From: Nocardiopsis ganjiahuensis DSM 45031
Lineage (GTDB): Bacteria > Actinomycetota > Actinomycetes > Streptosporangiales > Streptosporangiaceae
Assembly: GCF_000341085.1 (NCBI RefSeq)
Contig: NZ_ANBA01000007.1
Span: forward strand, 342,680 to 406,679
Direction: 5' to 3'
Length of the DNA stretch: 64,000 nt
Shown here: piece by piece, positions 60,125 to 64,000 of the stretch
Numbering within the stretch: position 1 is the first letter of the stretch
Layout of the letters: each line of letters begins with the position of its first letter
Translations under genes and position numbers: made by a program
The notes under the pieces: generated by a model
What the model saw: only the letters and a program-made list of their open reading frames with translations
Told to the model about the DNA's origin: nothing
Databases searched by the model: none

Positions 60125-60568
60125 ATGATCGTGGGTGTGTGGCGTGAACTGATCCTGGAGATGTATCCCGAGGCCGATCTGAGTGATCCGGCTGACGAGG
60201 TGACCCTGGCCGAGGTCGAGAAGCACTTGATGCTGCCCTTGCCGTTCGAGTTGGCCTCTTTGTTGAGGGAGACGGACGGGGTGACCAACGAGTACGGGGA
60301 CGCGGTGGTGTGGAGTGCTCGCCGGTTGGTGGAGGACAACCTGGCGATGCGTGGGGAGCCGGACTATCTGGAGTTGTACGCGCCCTTCGACGAGATGATC
60401 TTCTTCGGTGATTCGGACATGGGTCCGCAGTTCGCCTACGTGCACACGGACTACGGTCCGGGGATCGTGGTGTGGGATCATGAGAGTGACCGCAGGCGGC
60501 TGGTGGTGGTGTCGTTGCGGGACTACCTGGCTCGGTGTTTCATCCAGGGCAACGCGTGGTTCCGTTAG
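60125..60568 (+). CDS. SMI1/KNR4 family protein
   Basis: 147 residues from the ATG at 60125; GTG 60137 is an alternative start and neither has a clear ribosome site. VTLAEVEKHLMLPLPFELASLLRETDGV is the SUKH/SMI1 N-terminal signature, and MGPQFAYVHTDYGPGIVVWDHESDRR follows the usual pattern. Members are often immunity proteins of contact-toxin systems, or regulators, but no toxin is near here. Confidence 0.85.
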   Translation: MIVGVWRELILEMYPEADLSDPADEVTLAEVEKHLMLPLPFELASLLRETDGVTNEYGDAVVWSARRLVEDNLAMRGEPDYLELYAPFDEMIFFGDSDMGPQFAYVHTDYGPGIVVWDHESDRRRLVVVSLRDYLARCFIQGNAWFR

Positions 60569-60679
60569 TTGTGGGTGTGGGGCCTTGGTGCGCTGGTGAC
60601 CTGCCGGTTCGTGCTATTTTTCATGGTTGGTGGTGTTGTGGCCGCCAGATCCCCTTGAGCCCGCCTTGAGAGAAGGACC

Positions 60680-61345
60680 ATGTCGGAGCAGTCCATGCCC
60701 GTGCCCGTTACCGTTGTCCAGGGCCGGGAGGTGTCGGACTTTCCGGAGCTGGCCCCCGAGGCCGCCCGGGGCCGTGTCCTGCGGGTCACGGTGACCGGTG
60801 AGGAGGTCCTGCACCGGGTCAACGCCGATGTTCCCGAGTCGATGCTGGGCGGCGCCGAGCTGTCGCAGCTGATCGACGACATGTTCGTGACGATGTACGC
60901 CGCCGAGGGTGTGGGGTTGGCCGGCAACCAGGTCGGTGTGGACCTTCGGGTGTTCGTCTACGACTGCCCCGACGACGACGGGGTGCGGCACGTGGGGCAC
61001 GTGGTCAACCCGGTTCTGGACGAGCGCGATCTGGACGATCCGGTGGTGGTGGAGAGCGAGGGGTGCCTGTCGGTGCCGGGGCCGCACGCGGATCTGGGGC
61101 GGGCCGAGCGCGCCACGGTGCGGGGTGTGGACAAGGACGGCAACGAGGTGGTGCTCACCGGCAGCGGTTACTTCGCGCGGTGCCTGCAGCACGAGACCGA
61201 CCACACCTTCGGCAAGCTCTACATCGACCGGCTCTCGGCGCGTGAGCGCAAGCGGGTGCTGAAGAAGATGAACGAGATGGCCGACAGTGTCTTCGCCCGT
61301 CGCGAGGAGCGCGCCCAGGAGTTGGAGCGTGAACTGGCCGGGTAG
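60680..61345 (+). CDS. def: peptide deformylase
   Basis: 221 residues from an ATG with GAGAAGG upstream. Motif 1 GVGLAGNQ (77-84), motif 2 EGCLS (127-131, metal ligand Cys129) and motif 3 QHETDH (170-175, metal ligands His171 and His175, catalytic Glu172) are all intact. It removes the formyl group from new proteins. The about 40-residue N-terminal extension and charged C-terminus are typical of actinobacterial PDFs. A likely terminator follows. Confidence 0.95.
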   Translation: MSEQSMPVPVTVVQGREVSDFPELAPEAARGRVLRVTVTGEEVLHRVNADVPESMLGGAELSQLIDDMFVTMYAAEGVGLAGNQVGVDLRVFVYDCPDDDGVRHVGHVVNPVLDERDLDDPVVVESEGCLSVPGPHADLGRAERATVRGVDKDGNEVVLTGSGYFARCLQHETDHTFGKLYIDRLSARERKRVLKKMNEMADSVFARREERAQELERELAG

Positions 61346-61361
61346 TTCTTCGGTCCTGGGC

Positions 61362-61394
61362 GGGGGCGTGTCGGGTTCTTCCCGGCGCGTCCCC
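61362..61394 (+). terminator. hairpin after def
   Basis: GGGGGCGTGTCGGG (from 61362) pairs with CCCGGCGCGTCCCC (to 61394) with two G-U pairs and one mismatch around TTCTT. It starts 17 bases past the def stop codon. Confidence 0.55.
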
Positions 61395-61592
61395 GTCTTC
61401 GTGTTCAGGGGTGATCACTGTGGGTAGGTGGGGTGGTGGTCATCAACTGGTCGGTGGCGTCGGGTCCCGGGGGCGCCTTTGGTCGGGCCGGTGGTCCGCA
61501 ATGGTTGGTTTGTGGGCTCCACTGGTGTGGATTGGCGCCGAAAGTGGCTCTTGTGGTGGGGGCTGTGGCCTTTTTGTGACCCGGGTTGGCGG

Positions 61593-61598
61593 TAGATT
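61593..61598 (+). promoter_or_regulatory. -10-like TAGATT, leaderless start for RNase H
   Basis: TAGATT ends 7 bases before the ATG at 61606 and no ribosome site precedes it. The upstream TTTTTG/TTGTGA region could be the -35. Confidence 0.5.
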
Positions 61599-61605
61599 GC
61601 CCGGC

Positions 61606-62079
61606 ATGCACAACGGGGACGAGGTCGACCAGGGGTCGACGGAACGCGTGGTCATCTACACCGACGGGGCCTGCAGCGGCAACCCCGGCCCGGGGGGCTG
61701 GGGGGTGTGGCTGCGCTACGGAGAACACGAACGCGAGCTGTTCGGCAGCGAGGCCCAGACCACGAACAACCGGATGGAGCTGATGGCGGCCATCCAGGCG
61801 TTGGAGAGCCTGACCCGCGAGGTGCCGGTGCTGTTGCACACCGACTCCTCCTACGTCAGCAACGGCATCACCTCGTGGGTGCACGGGTGGAAGAAGCGCG
61901 GGTGGAAGACCGCGGACAAGAAACCCGTGAAGAACGTGGACCTGTGGCAGCGCCTGGACGAGGTGGCCGCACGCTATGACGTGGAGTGGAAGTGGGTGCG
62001 CGGGCACAGCGGCGACGAGGGCAACGAGCGCGCCGACGAGTTGGCCCGGCGCGGGCGTGATGAGGCCGCCGGGTTGTAG
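61606..62079 (+). CDS. rnhA: ribonuclease HI
   Basis: 157 residues, the standard bacterial length. Active-site residues Asp20 ([16 protein letters not shown]), Glu58 (NNRMELMA), Asp80 (HTDSSYV), His134 and Asp144 (GNERADELA) are all present. The basic-protrusion region ([16 protein letters not shown]) is kept. It cuts the RNA strand of RNA-DNA hybrids with Mg2+. It follows def by 260 bases and has its own likely leaderless promoter. Confidence 0.96.
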   Translation: MHNGDEVDQGSTERVVIYTDGACSGNPGPGGWGVWLRYGEHERELFGSEAQTTNNRMELMAAIQALESLTREVPVLLHTDSSYVSNGITSWVHGWKKRGWKTADKKPVKNVDLWQRLDEVAARYDVEWKWVRGHSGDEGNERADELARRGRDEAAGL

Positions 62080-62221
62080 GCGCCGACCCGGGGCCGGCCC
62101 GGCCCGGTCGGGTCATGGGTCTGGTGGGGGCGTGAGCCCGTGCGGGGTGCGGGCGGGTGCAGGAGTGTGTGGCGGCGGTGCCCTGTGGGGGTGCCGCCGC
62201 TTCGTCGTGTGCGGGGGTGGT

Positions 62222-63232
62222 TCAGCGCCGTTGGCAGGTGGGGCAGGCGGGTCGGGTCCGGCGGGCATAGGCGTAGGTGGCCACGGCCAGGCCGGCGCCC
62301 CAGATGACGTAGGAGCCGATGCTGGCCCACCAGAACCAGTCCGGGTAGCTGGGGTCGTAGGCGTCGGTGCCGCGCAGGATCAGACCGGCGAGGTTGAGGC
62401 CGAAGTAGAGGTTCATGCTGATGGCGGCGAAGAGGGCGGGCAGGAGCAGGAGGGGTCGGGGCAGGGGGCGGTGGGCCAGGAGGGGGACCCAGGCGGGCCA
62501 GATGCGGCCGAAGCGGTGGACCAGGGCCAGGGGGAGCAGGATGCCGGCGGAGGCCAGGAGCAGGAGGAGGCCGGTCATGGCGGCGGCTGCGGTGGTGGGG
62601 TCGGGAGGGGTGATGGGGGTGTCGGGGCCGGTGGTCAGGGCCTGGGCGCTCAGGCGGGTGATGAAGGCGGCGATGGTGAGGTAGGCGGCGGCGTAGGCCC
62701 AGGGGGGTGTGTGGTGCAGGGCGGGGCGGGTGCGGGGGGTGCGTCCGCAGGTGGTGCAGTCGGCGATCCAGCGGCGGTGGGCGGCGCGGGTGGTGGCGGC
62801 CAGGAGCAGTGCCAGGGCCAGGGCGCCCAGGCGGGTGGCGAGGGCCAGGGGGTGCAGGGCGATGCCGGAGGAGTTCAGGAGGAGGAGGCCGACCACGTCC
62901 AGCAGGAGGAGGACGGTGGTGGCGGTGGTGAGTGCGGCGGTGGTGGCGGCCGCGGTGATGAGGGTCTTGGGCAGGCGTGGGGGGTGGGTGCGGGCCAGGA
63001 GGGGGGTCAGGGCCAGGGTGGTGGCGCCCAGGGTGATGATGCCCCAGTCGGAGGCGATGAGGAGGTCGTCGCCCACGGGTGGCAGGTGGGGGCGGGTGTG
63101 GGTGAGGGTCCAGTACAGGCGTAGGGCGGTGTAGAGGGCGGCCCAGAGCAGGGTGGTGAGGACGAGGGCGCGGGGTGGGTCCTGGTGTGGGCGCGTGGTG
63201 GGTGGTGCGGGGTGGGTGTGTGCGGTGGTCAT
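62222..63232 (-). CDS. polytopic membrane protein with two CxxC pairs, unknown
   Basis: 336 residues with about eight hydrophobic segments, for example LVLTTLLWAALYTALRLYWTL, LIASDWGIITLGATTLALTPLLA and ISMNLYFGLNLAGLIL. Cysteine pairs occur in the loop WIADCTTCGRT (about 155-165) and at the very end in PACPTCQRR, suggesting a metal-bound or redox site on the cytoplasmic side. I do not recognise the family. It is transcribed toward and away from soxR only by position: soxR ends 92 bases upstream on the same strand, so they may share a transcript. Confidence 0.7.
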   Translation of the reverse strand: MTTAHTHPAPPTTRPHQDPPRALVLTTLLWAALYTALRLYWTLTHTRPHLPPVGDDLLIASDWGIITLGATTLALTPLLARTHPPRLPKTLITAAATTAALTTATTVLLLLDVVGLLLLNSSGIALHPLALATRLGALALALLLAATTRAAHRRWIADCTTCGRTPRTRPALHHTPPWAYAAAYLTIAAFITRLSAQALTTGPDTPITPPDPTTAAAAMTGLLLLLASAGILLPLALVHRFGRIWPAWVPLLAHRPLPRPLLLLPALFAAISMNLYFGLNLAGLILRGTDAYDPSYPDWFWWASIGSYVIWGAGLAVATYAYARRTRPACPTCQRR

Positions 63233-63323
63233 GTCTTTCAGGGTGGGTGTTGGGGGTGGGGTGGGGCCTCCCTCCGGGGTGGGGTGTGTCTCCCCCGTGC
63301 GGGGGAGGGTGCGGGTGGGGTGT

Positions 63324-63788
63324 TCAGTCCTCGTCCTTGAAGGGGTCGACCATGAGGCGGCGGGGGCCGGGGCCGGCGGAGGCGAGTTCGTCGTCGGGGT
63401 TGGACAGTACGCAGGTGTCCAGGGACAGGCAGCCGCAGCCGATGCATCCGGTGAGGTCGTCGCGTAGGCGGATGAGCTGGGTGATGCGGGCGTCGAGTTC
63501 GTCGCGCCACTGTGCGGAGACCGCGGCCCAGTCGGCGCGGGTGGGGGTGCGGTTCTCGGGGAGTTGTTCCAGGGCCTGGCGGATGCGGGCCAGGGGGATG
63601 CCCACGCGTTGGGAGATGCGGATGAAGGAGACGCGTCGGAGGGTGTCGCGGCGGTAGCGGCGTTGGTTGCCGGTGGTGCGGCGGCTGTGGATGAGGCCCT
63701 GGCGTTCGTAGAAGTGCAGGGCGGAGACGGCGACTCCGGCGCGTTCGGCGACCTGGCCGACGGTGAGTTCCTTGGTGATGGGTGGCAC
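63324..63788 (-). CDS. soxR: SoxR, redox-sensing MerR family activator
   Basis: 154 residues. N-terminal MerR helix-turn-helix: LTVGQVAERAGVAVSALHFYERQGLIHSRRTTGNQRRYRRDTLRRVSFIRISQRVGIPL. A dimer helix leads to the [2Fe-2S] motif CIGCGCLSLDTC with Cys115, 118, 120 and 126, all four ligands present. SoxR is switched on when redox-cycling compounds oxidise the cluster. In actinomycetes it controls exporters and quinone reductases; the ABC gene immediately upstream is a candidate target. Confidence 0.95.
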   Translation of the reverse strand: MPPITKELTVGQVAERAGVAVSALHFYERQGLIHSRRTTGNQRRYRRDTLRRVSFIRISQRVGIPLARIRQALEQLPENRTPTRADWAAVSAQWRDELDARITQLIRLRDDLTGCIGCGCLSLDTCVLSNPDDELASAGPGPRRLMVDPFKDED

Positions 63789-63797
63789 GGGCCCAGT

Positions 63798-64000
63798 TTA
63801 GGGCGTGGTGGTGGGTGGGGCCGGGGTGCTGTGGAGGGCGTACAGGCGTGCGTAGGCGCCGCCGCGGACGAGGAGTTGGTGGTGGGTGCCGGTTTCGGTG
63901 GTGTGTCCGTCTCGTAGGAGGAGGATGCGGTCGGCGGTGCGGGCCATGGCGGGGTGGTGGGTGAGGGTGAGGTGGGCGGTGGTGGGTGTGGGTCTGGGGG
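63798..64000 (-). CDS. ABC transporter ATPase, C-terminal end only
   Basis: The last about 66 codons before a TAA at 63798; the rest lies beyond the window. The sequence ...TLTHHPAMARTADRILLLRDGHTTETGTHHQLLVRGGAYARLYALH is the H-loop (LTHH) and closing part of an exporter-type ATPase or fused half-transporter. Its stop is only 9 bases from the soxR start, on the same strand, so the two are probably co-transcribed. Confidence 0.88.
   Translation of the reverse strand, partial: PRPTPTTAHLTLTHHPAMARTADRILLLRDGHTTETGTHHQLLVRGGAYARLYALHSTPAPPTTTP

Noticed and set aside
1..64000. CRISPR array, tRNA or rRNA genes
   Set aside because: No regular repeat-spacer pattern, cloverleaf or rRNA-like segment was noticed on either strand; by-eye search only.

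Overview
The window is very GC-rich (roughly 70% or more), with strong C/G bias at third codon positions, many GTG and some TTG starts, and several starts sitting 6-7 bases behind a -10-like hexamer (probable leaderless transcripts). Gene content fits an actinomycete: a HelR/HelD-type RNA polymerase ATPase, an ECF41-type sigma factor, a HipA-like/DUF3037 pair, DUF1876 and PASTA proteins. Nocardiopsidaceae (for example Nocardiopsis) is my best guess from style and content; it is inference, since there is no rRNA or tRNA here. About 66 genes or gene remnants are described. I saw no CRISPR array, prophage or recognisable biosynthetic cluster.

Layout. 1-9.1 kb: two small YCII/VOC proteins, a membrane protein, a pseudokinase-PASTA-carbohydrate-binding fusion, a large LuxR (LAL) regulator, a DUF2306 membrane protein, and a TetR/hydrolase pair behind a CCTAGG-rich operator. 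9.1-19.3 kb: a HelR-like RNAP recycling factor behind a low-GC regulatory region, an XRE regulator fragment, an MscS channel, a winged-helix/zinc-finger protein of unknown function with a hairpin leader, a DHFR-like reductase, an AlkD-like HEAT protein, and an FAD oxidoreductase followed by an ECF41 sigma factor. 19.4-28.1 kb: membrane proteins, a radical SAM gene that lost its cluster-binding segment but keeps a LexA-like box, two tandem glutaminase-STAS genes, a BrkB family protein, a MarR/hydrolase divergent pair, and an IS630 relic. 28.1-38.3 kb: a HicB-like protein, a TetR/aldehyde dehydrogenase divergent pair, two polysaccharide deacetylases, a pyroglutamyl-peptidase-like protein with Ser in place of the catalytic Cys, an ALDH7 dehydrogenase, and the OhrR/Ohr peroxide module. 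38.5-46.1 kb: paired CNNM/CorC-like membrane proteins, an rRNA/tRNA methyltransferase, a small-molecule/RNA methyltransferase, DUF1876, an APC permease, and a NUDIX/HAD pair. 46.2-53 kb: a MoxR-DUF58-VWA operon whose upstream region is duplicated about 1.45 kb away, with a calcium/cation exchanger between the copies, then a truncated kinase-like membrane protein, a TnpB (IS200/IS605) relic and a cupin-XRE regulator. 53-64 kb: HipA-like/DUF3037, a Bcr/CflA exporter, a degenerate acyl-CoA ligase, a NarL-type two-component system, an SMI1 protein, peptide deformylase, RNase HI, a membrane protein, SoxR and the end of an ABC transporter gene.

Themes. Many loci are regulator plus target pairs with visible operators: TetR/hydrolase, MarR/hydrolase, TetR/ALDH and OhrR/Ohr. 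Peroxide, redox and DNA/RNAP stress functions are frequent (Ohr, SoxR, HelR, AlkD-like, ECF41, LexA box). Several proteins look like catalytically dead versions of enzymes: two pseudokinases, the C15-like protein, the acyl-CoA ligase and the radical SAM remnant. The strongest unexplained signals are (i) a 36-base element present three times, each copy upstream of a gene on the same strand, and (ii) the duplicated moxR/kinase intergenic region flanking the exchanger gene.
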